Assembly (NCBI GenBank): GCA_900767685.1
Contig: CAAGAB010000155.1
Span: 1 to 20,102 of the forward strand
From: an uncultured Coprococcus sp.
Lineage (GTDB): Bacteria; Bacillota_A; Clostridia; Lachnospirales; Lachnospiraceae
DNA: 20,102 nucleotides
Reading direction: 5' to 3'
Positions 8,009 to 15,862 of the stretch are shown here, piece after piece. Position 1 is the stretch's first letter, and every line of letters starts with the position of its first letter. A program made the position numbers and the translations under genes. The notes beneath the pieces were generated by a model that saw nothing but the letters and a program-made list of their open reading frames with translations, had not been told where the DNA came from and searched no databases.

Positions 8009-9598
8009 TTATCTTGTTGTTGCTTCGATTGCAAGATCACTTATATCCACAGCGTCTCCATCTGAAGCGTCTCCATCTGAAGAATCTGACTCCGCACTCT
8101 CATCGAGTGTGTCTGCACTGTCACTTGACTCATCTGACACTATGCCCTCGTCATCTCCGCCAACTATCATCTCGTCTGATATCGTGTCGCCATCCATCGA
8201 GTATGTCTGAGAACTGAGAACCTTCTTGAGATCTATCAAGTCACCTGACACAGCATTGATCATTATGAGCTGCGTTGGAGAAGTTGTATCAAGACCATTC
8301 TCATCTGCTGTTGAATCATCAGCCGCCTTCTCACACTGTGCAAATACCCATACCGGAGTATATTCATACTTGTCGCCGTCTTTGATCTTATAATAAGCAA
8401 GCTGTACGTCATTGAACTCAATGCTGCTATACTGGGTCTTGTTGTCTGTATAATATGTGTTGACAGCCTTTGGAAGTGCCTTGAGCACATCTTCCCATGA
8501 CATAAGGTCTACATTCTCTTCCTTATCGCCTGTAGCCTTGAAGTAATCGTAACAGTATGCTGACACAATACCATTGTCATCTATGCTGAGTTCAAATGTC
8601 TCATCCATAGTGTCATACCATTCATCCGATGAATTCATGGAATCTATATTGTACACATACGGTGTATATGGGGCAATGCCATCAACAGAACGCTTGTATG
8701 TAACAACATATCCGCTCTTCTCAGATGCGAGTGTGTTATAAGATGAATCACTATACTCCCATACAAGATCTTTGCAGCTGGTCTCGATGATATCTGAGAT
8801 TCCACAGCCTGCAAGGAAGCTAATTCCCTGCTGGATAGCATCATCCTGGCTCATCGTTGCAGTGTTGGCTGTATCCTCTCCGTCATAGTAATCACTGCTG
8901 TAAGTATACAGGGATGTTGCGCCTTCCTTAGGTCTGTAGTTGATGAGCTGATCTGATGGATAGTAATCTATGGAGAATCCACCGCTTGTGCCAGTCTCTG
9001 TTGAGTTGAATGAGATCATATACATATTCTCACCCTTTGAACCGACAAATGCCTCTGCCGAGTAATCTCCGGCACCCTCTCTCTCATCTGCAGCTGTCTT
9101 CAACTGTTCCTTAAGAGATTTGATATAATCGTCAAAGTAAGACTTTTCATCATCACTTGTAACCTGTTCAGCAAGCTTCTGGTAATTCTCAATCTCTCTC
9201 TCGATATCTCCCTTGTATGGTTTCTCCCAGCTATACGCATATACACCGGCACTCACGTCAAAGAAATTCTCGCACACTCTCTTCTTATATTCATTGTCCA
9301 CGGTGTTCTGCTGGTAATACGACACAGACATCTTATCTGTATCCGGTACATTGATCTTAGTAGCATTCACCTTAACTTCTGTGAGTCCTGTCTCGCTGTC
9401 TATTCCCTCAAGTGTGCCCTCATATGAGTCAGGCACATCCAGTCTCGATGCAAGCTTTCCGCCTCCGCCTGAACCATCGCTATCATCACCCATATTGTAG
9501 TCAACTTTCTTCTTACCGCATCCGGCAAGCACAGTAGATGCCGCAAGCGTTGTCACAAGAAGCATAGTCAGTGCTTTTCCATAACCTTTTTTCTTCAT
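8009..9598 (-). CDS. Lipoprotein of unknown function, paralogue A, acidic Ser/Asp tail
   Basis: 529 residues. The signal peptide ends in a lipobox L24-A-G-C27, so the protein should be lipid-anchored to the outside of the membrane. The middle (about 50-460) matches the product of the next gene upstream throughout. Shared landmarks are EYKKRxCENFFD, DEREGAGDY, INYRPKEG, YKRxVDGxA, and a stretch around NKTQYS...FNDV ending PVWVF with about 25 of 34 identical positions. A coiled-coil-like acidic segment lies near 130-170. The repeated beta-strand pattern ending in WVF and a Leu/Ile strand recalls YycI/PepSY-type extracytoplasmic domains; this is only a resemblance. Unlike its paralogue, it ends in a 50-residue Asp/Ser/Glu-rich tail (480-529). 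It has its own promoter as well as probable readthrough from the transporter operon. I do not recognise a characterised family. Confidence 0.85.
   Translation of the reverse strand: MKKKGYGKALTMLLVTTLAASTVLAGCGKKKVDYNMGDDSDGSGGGGKLASRLDVPDSYEGTLEGIDSETGLTEVKVNATKINVPDTDKMSVSYYQQNTVDNEYKKRVCENFFDVSAGVYAYSWEKPYKGDIEREIENYQKLAEQVTSDDEKSYFDDYIKSLKEQLKTAADEREGAGDYSAEAFVGSKGENMYMISFNSTETGTSGGFSIDYYPSDQLINYRPKEGATSLYTYSSDYYDGEDTANTATMSQDDAIQQGISFLAGCGISDIIETSCKDLVWEYSDSSYNTLASEKSGYVVTYKRSVDGIAPYTPYVYNIDSMNSSDEWYDTMDETFELSIDDNGIVSAYCYDYFKATGDKEENVDLMSWEDVLKALPKAVNTYYTDNKTQYSSIEFNDVQLAYYKIKDGDKYEYTPVWVFAQCEKAADDSTADENGLDTTSPTQLIMINAVSGDLIDLKKVLSSQTYSMDGDTISDEMIVGGDDEGIVSDESSDSADTLDESAESDSSDGDASDGDAVDISDLAIEATTR
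8051..8080. repeat. 15-base tandem duplication in the acidic tail
   Basis: AGCGTCTCCATCTGA occurs twice back to back (8051-8065 and 8066-8080). It encodes repeated Ser-Asp-Gly-Asp-Ala in the acidic C-terminus of the lipoprotein. The frame is preserved. Confidence 0.85.
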
Positions 9599-9674
9599 AA
9601 AATACCAACCTTTCCTGCCTGATCCCCCTTGAAATCATCTGTAATTTCACACTGTTCCAAGCGCATTTGACAAA

Positions 9675-9703
9675 ATTATAATATATTTTAAAATTAGTTA
9701 CAA
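9675..9703 (-). promoter_or_regulatory. Promoter in front of the last lipoprotein gene
   Basis: In the 137-base gap between the two lipoprotein genes, the minus strand shows -35 TTGTAA (complement of 9698-9703), 17 bases, and a perfect -10 TATAAT (complement of 9675-9680). The transcript would start near 9668, leaving a leader of about 70 bases with AGGAAAGG before the ATG. A weak A/T hairpin (9702-9708 with 9724-9730) overlaps the -35; it has no good U-tract. Confidence 0.65.
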
Positions 9704-9735
9704 CAAATATGTCATTCATTAACATTTGTTCAGCT

Positions 9736-11136
9736 TTACGCCTCGAATTTATAAAACGAAGATATCATATCTATAAGCTGCCCATTCTGTGCATCAAGCA
9801 TAATTATCTGCGATGGAGGTATGAGCTCACTTATAGTGCCGTCCTCCTCCGTACTACACTCTGAAAATACCCACACAGGTGCATATTTATAGCTGTCTCC
9901 ATCTTTCATCTTGAAATAAGTAAGTCTCACATCGTTGAAATTTATCTCACTGTACTGCGTCTTATTCTCTGTATAAAAGGAATTGACAGCCTCCGGCAGA
10001 GCTTTTAGAATATCATCCCATGACAGGAGTTCTACATTGCCCTCCCTCTCACCGTCCATCCTGACAGCATCAGTCCCACTAAGCGCAAATATTCCTTTAT
10101 CATCTATGGTTACCGTAAAAGTCTCGTTTTCCGATTCATAGACAATATCGCTCTCTTCGTCATCCGATGCAGAATTCGTGATATCCAGACCATATACAAC
10201 AGGAGTGTACACCGCCACACCGTCAACCGCCCTCTTGTAAGTTATCTTGTAACCATCCAGCTCATTGCCAATATTTTCTTCGCTCTGATCATAATACTGC
10301 CACATGTTGTCATAACAGGAAGTGCAGACAATACCGGTTATTCCGCAGCTTGCAAGAAATTCCATTCCCTGATCTATCGCTGCATCCCTGCTTATCTTTG
10401 CTGCGTTATCCGGAAGTGTCATTCCATGGCTGTACTCTGAGCTGTACTGACTCGCCCAGGTTGTACCTTCCTTTGGTCTGTAATTTATGGCATCCCCCAG
10501 CATATAGATATTAAAGCCTGCAGCGTGGTCTTCTTCTTCCTCAAATGATGCCAGCCATGACACTCCATCCTTATATCCGATAAAGGCATCGGCAGTGTAG
10601 TCTCCTGCCCCTTCCCTTTCGTCAGACGCATGCCGGAGCTCCTCCTGAAGACCCTTCAGTGACTCATCATACATAGCTTTTGTCTCGTCATCGGATGCAT
10701 TTGCCGACAGCTCCTGAATATTCGCGATTTCTTCTTCCACGTCATCCTTATATGGCTTATCCCAGTCGTATACATATACTCCCTCATCCGTATCAAAGAA
10801 ATTTTCACAGATACGTTTTTTATATTCACTGTCAATATGATTCACACTGCAGTGCTGTACTGACATCCTGTCGGTCTCAGGAACCTTTATTTCAGGCGCA
10901 TCTATCCTCACAGCCGAAAGTCCTGTTTCAGAGGATATCCCGGACACCCCTCCCTTATAGCTTTCCGGAACATTCAGCTTTGATGCCAGAAGGACTCCTG
11001 TATCTGCAGCTTCTGAATCATCCTCCAGCCCGTAATCCACCTGTTTTTTGTGTCCGCAGCCCGTAAGTCCCATTCCGGACGCAAGCGCCAGAGACATCAC
11101 CAGAACTGCACATCTTATGTAACCCCTTTTTCTCAT
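9736..11136 (-). CDS. Lipoprotein of unknown function, paralogue B
   Basis: 466 residues with signal peptide and lipobox L24-T-G-C27, so it is surface-anchored. It is colinear with the neighbouring lipoprotein from the Cys to the C-terminal PVWVF region. Examples are ASKLNVPESYKG against ASRLDVPDSYEG, and SEYKKRICENFFD against NEYKKRVCENFFD. It lacks the long acidic tail and ends soon after the shared hydrophobic strand (QIIMLDAQNGQLIDM). The pair is evidently an old tandem duplication. The ATG at 11134-11136 follows GGGGGAG only 12 bases after the upstream ATPase gene, which places it firmly in the transporter operon. A role as accessory or substrate-handling subunit of the ABC complex is inference. 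No catalytic motif was recognised. Confidence 0.87.
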   Translation of the reverse strand: MRKRGYIRCAVLVMSLALASGMGLTGCGHKKQVDYGLEDDSEAADTGVLLASKLNVPESYKGGVSGISSETGLSAVRIDAPEIKVPETDRMSVQHCSVNHIDSEYKKRICENFFDTDEGVYVYDWDKPYKDDVEEEIANIQELSANASDDETKAMYDESLKGLQEELRHASDEREGAGDYTADAFIGYKDGVSWLASFEEEEDHAAGFNIYMLGDAINYRPKEGTTWASQYSSEYSHGMTLPDNAAKISRDAAIDQGMEFLASCGITGIVCTSCYDNMWQYYDQSEENIGNELDGYKITYKRAVDGVAVYTPVVYGLDITNSASDDEESDIVYESENETFTVTIDDKGIFALSGTDAVRMDGEREGNVELLSWDDILKALPEAVNSFYTENKTQYSEINFNDVRLTYFKMKDGDSYKYAPVWVFSECSTEEDGTISELIPPSQIIMLDAQNGQLIDMISSFYKFEA

Positions 11137-11148
11137 AATCTCCCCCTG

Positions 11149-12270
11149 TTATTCCTTTGTTATGATAACCTTGCCATCCACAACCTGAACCTTTACCTTG
11201 TTGCTGTCGATTCCCGCTGCAGCAAGCATATCCGGACTGATCTGCACACGGTTTGCCTTGTCCAGGATCGAGAACTCCTCATGTGAATCATCAGATGAAA
11301 ATCCATCTGTGGACAGTTCGTTCATCCTGTCTTTATATGATTCCTTCATGATCTTCTCTGTGCTGATTTTACCATCCGCTATCATAACCACACGTCCAAC
11401 CTTATTGGCAAGGCTTATATCATGTGTAACTATGATTATCGTGATTCCAAGCTCCTCATTCAGCTTTCTGAACAGATCCTGTATCATATTGGATGTCTTT
11501 GTATCAACGGCACCTGTAGGCTCATCCGCAAGAAGTATCTTCGGGTTGTTTGCAAGTGCTATTGCTATGGCAACTCTCTGCTGCTCACCACCCGACATCT
11601 GGGATGGGTATGAGTTGATCTTGTCCTCAAGTCCAACTCTGCAGAGCAGGTCGTGTGCTCTCGCATATTTGTCTTCCTTGTTGCTCTTGTCAAAGTACAT
11701 TGGAACCTGCACATTCTCGATAGCTGTCATATACGGAAGCAGATTTCTTGAGTTCTTCTGCCACACAAATCCTACCGTGTGCTTTCTGTACTCAACCAGC
11801 TCCTTGTCCGTCATGGCAAACAGGTCCTTGCCATCCACATACAGCTTTCCGGCTGTCGGTCTCTCAAGTCCGCCTATCATGTTGAGCAGTGTGGACTTTC
11901 CTGATCCGGACTTTCCTATGACTGCCATCAGCTCTCCATACTTGATGTTGAGCTCAAGTCCCTGAAGAGCCATTACCTCGACATCATCTGTCTTGTATAT
12001 CTTTACCAGACTGTCACACTCTATGATGTTTTCATTTGTCTCCTGACTAGGAGCGGAACCGTCCGCATCTGATGTTCCACTTTGAACATCCTCACTGTCC
12101 TGCTCCGTCTGATCCATACCATATACGAACTCTTTCTGTTCTGGCTCAATCTGTTCTGGTTCATTCTGTCCCTGTACTGCGGTATCAGGTCTTGTATCCA
12201 CATTACTATCCGGTGTTATAGTCTCCGGTGTCTCATTTTTTTTCTTCTTAAACAAATGCTTATCGCCCAA
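11149..12270 (-). CDS. ABC transporter ATPase with extra N- and C-terminal regions
   Basis: 373 residues; an ATPase of the MacB/LolD/FtsE-like group that powers an FtsX-type permease. An acidic, Gln/Glu-rich N-terminal extension (about 1-82) comes first. The ATPase core then has Walker A GKSGSGKS, a Q-loop region reading GFVWQKNSRNLLPY, signature [16 protein letters not shown], Walker B ILLADEPTGAVD and H-loop VTHD; all catalytic residues are present. After the core comes a roughly 60-residue extension. It ends RVQISPDMLAAAGIDSNKVK plus a short strand with VDGKVII, the pattern of an AbrB/MazE-like swapped-hairpin half. The start is TTG at 12268-12270, 11 bases inside the upstream ATPase gene, with a weak GGTGAG site. 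It is probably translated by coupling. The substrate is unknown. Confidence 0.92.
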   Translation of the reverse strand: MGDKHLFKKKKNETPETITPDSNVDTRPDTAVQGQNEPEQIEPEQKEFVYGMDQTEQDSEDVQSGTSDADGSAPSQETNENIIECDSLVKIYKTDDVEVMALQGLELNIKYGELMAVIGKSGSGKSTLLNMIGGLERPTAGKLYVDGKDLFAMTDKELVEYRKHTVGFVWQKNSRNLLPYMTAIENVQVPMYFDKSNKEDKYARAHDLLCRVGLEDKINSYPSQMSGGEQQRVAIAIALANNPKILLADEPTGAVDTKTSNMIQDLFRKLNEELGITIIIVTHDISLANKVGRVVMIADGKISTEKIMKESYKDRMNELSTDGFSSDDSHEEFSILDKANRVQISPDMLAAAGIDSNKVKVQVVDGKVIITKE

Positions 12271-13012
12271 CTATCTCACCATCCTCTATCTCATATACCA
12301 CATCTCCGAGTTCCATAAGTTTAGGGTCATGGGTAGTCATCACAATCGTGATCCCCTCTTTGTAAACCAGCTCCTGAAAAAGCTTCATAACGGCAAGTCC
12401 TGAAGCTGTATCAAGTGCTCCTGTAGGCTCATCGGCAAATATTACCTTCGGCTTATGTGCCACAGCCCTCGCTATGGCAACTCTCTGCTGCTCTCCTCCT
12501 GACATCTGATTCGGAAAATGCGACATTCTTGATGAAAGTCCGACAAGATCAAGCACCTGTCTTATTCTTGCGTCCCTGTTGCCTTCATAATCTGCAAGTC
12601 TGAGACCGAAATCCACATTCTCATACGCACTCATTATCGGTATAAGTGCCACCGACTGGAATACAAAACCTATGTTATATCTTCTAAGTTTCTCTTTTTC
12701 TTTCTCGTTCATCTGGCTGTACACATGACCACCCACGATCACCTCGCCCTCTGTCGGTTCGTCCAATGCACTGAGGATATTGAGGAGTGTTGTCTTACCT
12801 GAACCGGAACGTCCCTTTAATATAGTCAGCTTTCCGGCCGGCACCCTCATATCTATACCCTTTAATGCATAGAAATCCTCGCCGCTTCCAAGTCTGAAGC
12901 ATCTCTTTATGCCCTGCGCCTCTATCATGACTTCGTCCATCATGCCGCCTGTCTGCATATCAGCTGCAGCAGGATCAAATATATAATCTGTGTTCATCAT
13001 GTTATCACTCAT
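12260..13012 (-). CDS. ABC transporter ATPase (MacB/LolD-like)
   Basis: 250 residues, a compact ATPase subunit. A short N-terminal lead (1-30, Met/Asp-rich) is followed by Walker [11 protein letters not shown]-loop [13 protein letters not shown], signature [16 protein letters not shown], Walker [13 protein letters not shown] and H-loop TTHD. All are canonical. It is clearly different from the next ATPase in the operon, so the complex may use a heterodimer on the two-domain permease. The ATG at 13010-13012 lies three bases after the permease stop. Its GGAGG site overlaps the last permease codons, which implies coupled translation. Confidence 0.95.
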   Translation of the reverse strand: MSDNMMNTDYIFDPAAADMQTGGMMDEVMIEAQGIKRCFRLGSGEDFYALKGIDMRVPAGKLTILKGRSGSGKTTLLNILSALDEPTEGEVIVGGHVYSQMNEKEKEKLRRYNIGFVFQSVALIPIMSAYENVDFGLRLADYEGNRDARIRQVLDLVGLSSRMSHFPNQMSGGEQQRVAIARAVAHKPKVIFADEPTGALDTASGLAVMKLFQELVYKEGITIVMTTHDPKLMELGDVVYEIEDGEIVGR

Positions 13013-13015
13013 AGT

Positions 13016-15847
13016 TTAATCCTCCCCCAGTTTCAATGCCTGTGTTATATTCATCTTCCTGAGTATAGTCCTTATGACTATGAAACATATGATGAACATA
13101 AGTACAACAACAGCTGTGAGCTTTATCAGGTCATATGGATCAACAGCTATCGATATTGCTATATTGTGTGATTCAGGCAGATACACTATTGCCACAAGCT
13201 TTACAAATAAGATCGTCGCCGCAGCTCCAACCCCATATCCCGCAAGACTGGCGAGAACAGAACTGAATATCTGCTCATTAATCAGCATCTTATTGATCTC
13301 ACGCATGCTCATACCCATGGCTCTGTATATACCAAACAACAGCTCTCTCTGCTTTATAGAAGTTATCCAGTATATCAGGAATCCAACCATACAAAGTATG
13401 ATGGCTATGATGAATGACAGCGAGAAAAGTCCATTTGTTATAAGGACAAGTGGTGACTCCTGCATCTCCTGAATGTCTTTATCCAGACTGTCATACTGAA
13501 CTATATTGATATCTTCTGCGTCAAGCGCACTGAGGACATCCTTGTAGCTCTTGCCGTCTGCAATTCTCATCCACACCTGATAAGGAGTCTGGCTGAACGC
13601 GCTCACTACATAAGCGTAGTTTGCAACCACAAGATATCTCTCAACTTCCTCCATCTCACCTTCGGAGTTCTTCTGATAAACATACTGCTGGAATCCAGGG
13701 AATGCATCGACAATGGCGCATACCGTTCCACTAGGTGATGCTATCTCCTCCTTCTCCTTGCCTTTCAGCGGACTGTATCTCGCATAGTTTATGGAATCTC
13801 CGACTTTTATATTGTATTTCTTTGCAAGGTTGGATGATATGATCACTCCATTTGACACCTCTGCAATGTCATTCAGATAGTTGAACCAGTGCTCTTTGTT
13901 AAGACCACTCTGCAGTTTTGCTGTCTCGCCAAATTCCTTGGTATTTATACCCATGAGAACACTGCCTGCAAGCTCCTCGCCTCCGGCCTTTATAACCGCA
14001 TCGTCATCATATATAACCCTTGTAACCTTGTCGCACACTGAACCCTCAAGCTTCGTATATCTCTCAAAGTCGCCCTCAGTGTAATACCAATGTGTCTTCT
14101 TGTTCTTGTCTATATACATGCCCCTGGTCCACTGTTCCTGCACGACCAGATCTGTTCCAAGGTTATAGTTTATACGTTTTGTCTTGTTGTCATTTATCGT
14201 TCGTGCCATGTTGGAATTGAACATACCCATGGCAATGGTCATAACGAGGAATACCGATATGAATCCCTGTTTCTTGACTGTTCTGGTTATCTGCAGGAAC
14301 GAAGCATACACTGCAGGCGACCATCTCTTCTTGCCTATCCTGTATATCAGCCTTATGAGATACTTGATAAGTCTGAGCACCAGAAGTCCCACTGCAAATA
14401 TAAACAATGACGAGTTCAGGAATATAACCGGATCAGGTCTCTTTCCTGAAAGTATATCCAGTGCTATCGTAGACTTCTGCTTGTTGTAGTTATAAAGCAG
14501 GTATATCGAAAGTGCCACCAGTATCACATCGACAAAGAATTTCTCCCAGAAAGGCTTATAGTTCACCTTGCCTGTTCTGCTCTTTTGCTCAACTATAGAA
14601 TTCTTGGCATATTTCAGAACCGGCAGTGTCACGAAAAGTATCGCTATCAGGGCTGCTGCCACACTATATACAAGCATCCACGGGTCTACGCCATAGAAAT
14701 GTGTATCCTTGAACTCAAACTTGAGAAACGAGCTCGAGCTCGCTGCCATTTTACATAGCAGGTATCCCACCGGTATTCCGATGATGATCGCAACAAATGA
14801 CAGTATCGCCGACTGTCCAAGATATATGCCAAGCACCTGTTTTGTACTTGTACCTCGGCTCTTGAGCATTGCGATCTCGCCGTCCTCCATCTCAAGTATC
14901 TGACTGGATACCATATATATAAATGCCAGGAGAAGAACAAGGATTGGGAGTTCAAGAACCCATATGATAATTCCTATCGTCTTGGCATCGCCCCTGTAAT
15001 CGATGAGCACACTGCTGAAATTCTGTGAAAAGCTCTTATCCGACTTCTCAAATGTCTTTATATAATAGAGGGTATCTGCCGCATTCGCGTGTGTTATCTG
15101 TGAATAATCAAGCATGTCGTTGACTTTGTAATATATCGTGAGGAAATTGTACTTGCTGATCATCTCATCAAAGTCGCTCTGTTTCACGTACACCTGCTGA
15201 TCCAGTTCTGACAGCTGGTCATACCAAAAGTTGTCTGAGTAGTCTTTCTCCTCAAATACACCCACTATCTGATACTTCATAGGATTGCCACCTGCATCCT
15301 TGACATCGCCAAGGCCTGTATCTATGGTAAACACCTCTCCAACAACCAGATTGTATTCATCCAGATATCTCTGTGATATCAGACATGGATAAACTCCATC
15401 CTGAGTCTTCGCCGTCTCAAGGCTGTCGCCGTATGTGATATTAATATGATCTTCAATGTTTGGCATGTAGACCATATTGAAATTTGCCCTGTGTCCAAGA
15501 TTACTCTGTGTATACCCAGCCTCCAGACTGAGACTTATCTGGTCCTCCAAAGTATCGATCTCAAGATAATACTTCCACATGTCTTCATACTTTGCTATCC
15601 TCTTCAGAACAGCTTCTGAATCCTGATATTCATCAACCGCACAAGAGCCATCTCTTCCTATAGTAGCCGGATATTTATTCTGCTCTGTCATAGCCGCATC
15701 GAATTTGGATGACATAAGCATATCCAGAGCTCCATTCTTAAACATAGGATTGCATGATGCCACAGCTACCAGAAGTATGATTCCCAGGAGAAGACAGGCA
15801 TTGAGCCACTTTTTATTCAACAGCTTATGTGATAAAAATTTAAACAT
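13016..15847 (-). CDS. ABC permease with two FtsX domains, 10 membrane helices
   Basis: 943 residues. One helix (about 14-31) leads to a large outside domain (about 35-290). Three helices (about 292-313, 341-365, 391-411) form FtsX domain 1, with the cytoplasmic coupling stretch MLKSRGTSTKQVLGIYLGQS. Then come two helices (about 434-453, 473-493), a seventh (about 527-545) and a second outside domain (about 550-800). FtsX domain 2 ends the protein (about 801-826, 858-882, 908-927) with LLFGIYRAMGMSMREINKM. Both outside domains resemble the MacB-type porter/sabre region (inference from position and size). Such permeases do not form a channel but pass ATPase motion to outside partners. The ATG at 15845-15847 follows AAGGAGA. 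It sits between the adaptor gene and the two ATPase genes. Confidence 0.92.
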   Translation of the reverse strand: MFKFLSHKLLNKKWLNACLLLGIILLVAVASCNPMFKNGALDMLMSSKFDAAMTEQNKYPATIGRDGSCAVDEYQDSEAVLKRIAKYEDMWKYYLEIDTLEDQISLSLEAGYTQSNLGHRANFNMVYMPNIEDHINITYGDSLETAKTQDGVYPCLISQRYLDEYNLVVGEVFTIDTGLGDVKDAGGNPMKYQIVGVFEEKDYSDNFWYDQLSELDQQVYVKQSDFDEMISKYNFLTIYYKVNDMLDYSQITHANAADTLYYIKTFEKSDKSFSQNFSSVLIDYRGDAKTIGIIIWVLELPILVLLLAFIYMVSSQILEMEDGEIAMLKSRGTSTKQVLGIYLGQSAILSFVAIIIGIPVGYLLCKMAASSSSFLKFEFKDTHFYGVDPWMLVYSVAAALIAILFVTLPVLKYAKNSIVEQKSRTGKVNYKPFWEKFFVDVILVALSIYLLYNYNKQKSTIALDILSGKRPDPVIFLNSSLFIFAVGLLVLRLIKYLIRLIYRIGKKRWSPAVYASFLQITRTVKKQGFISVFLVMTIAMGMFNSNMARTINDNKTKRINYNLGTDLVVQEQWTRGMYIDKNKKTHWYYTEGDFERYTKLEGSVCDKVTRVIYDDDAVIKAGGEELAGSVLMGINTKEFGETAKLQSGLNKEHWFNYLNDIAEVSNGVIISSNLAKKYNIKVGDSINYARYSPLKGKEKEEIASPSGTVCAIVDAFPGFQQYVYQKNSEGEMEEVERYLVVANYAYVVSAFSQTPYQVWMRIADGKSYKDVLSALDAEDINIVQYDSLDKDIQEMQESPLVLITNGLFSLSFIIAIILCMVGFLIYWITSIKQRELLFGIYRAMGMSMREINKMLINEQIFSSVLASLAGYGVGAAATILFVKLVAIVYLPESHNIAISIAVDPYDLIKLTAVVVLMFIICFIVIRTILRKMNITQALKLGED

Positions 15848-15862
15848 CTTTTCTCCTTTCCC

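Noticed and set aside
9702..9730. Terminator after the upstream lipoprotein gene
   Set aside because: The 7-base A/T-only stem (AACAAAT/ATTTGTT) is not followed by a U-tract and overlaps the -35 of the next promoter.
11198..11965. Open frame of 255 codons on the plus strand
   Set aside because: It is antisense to the intact ABC ATPase gene; its Ser/Leu-rich sequence matches no family and no promoter or ribosome site is seen.
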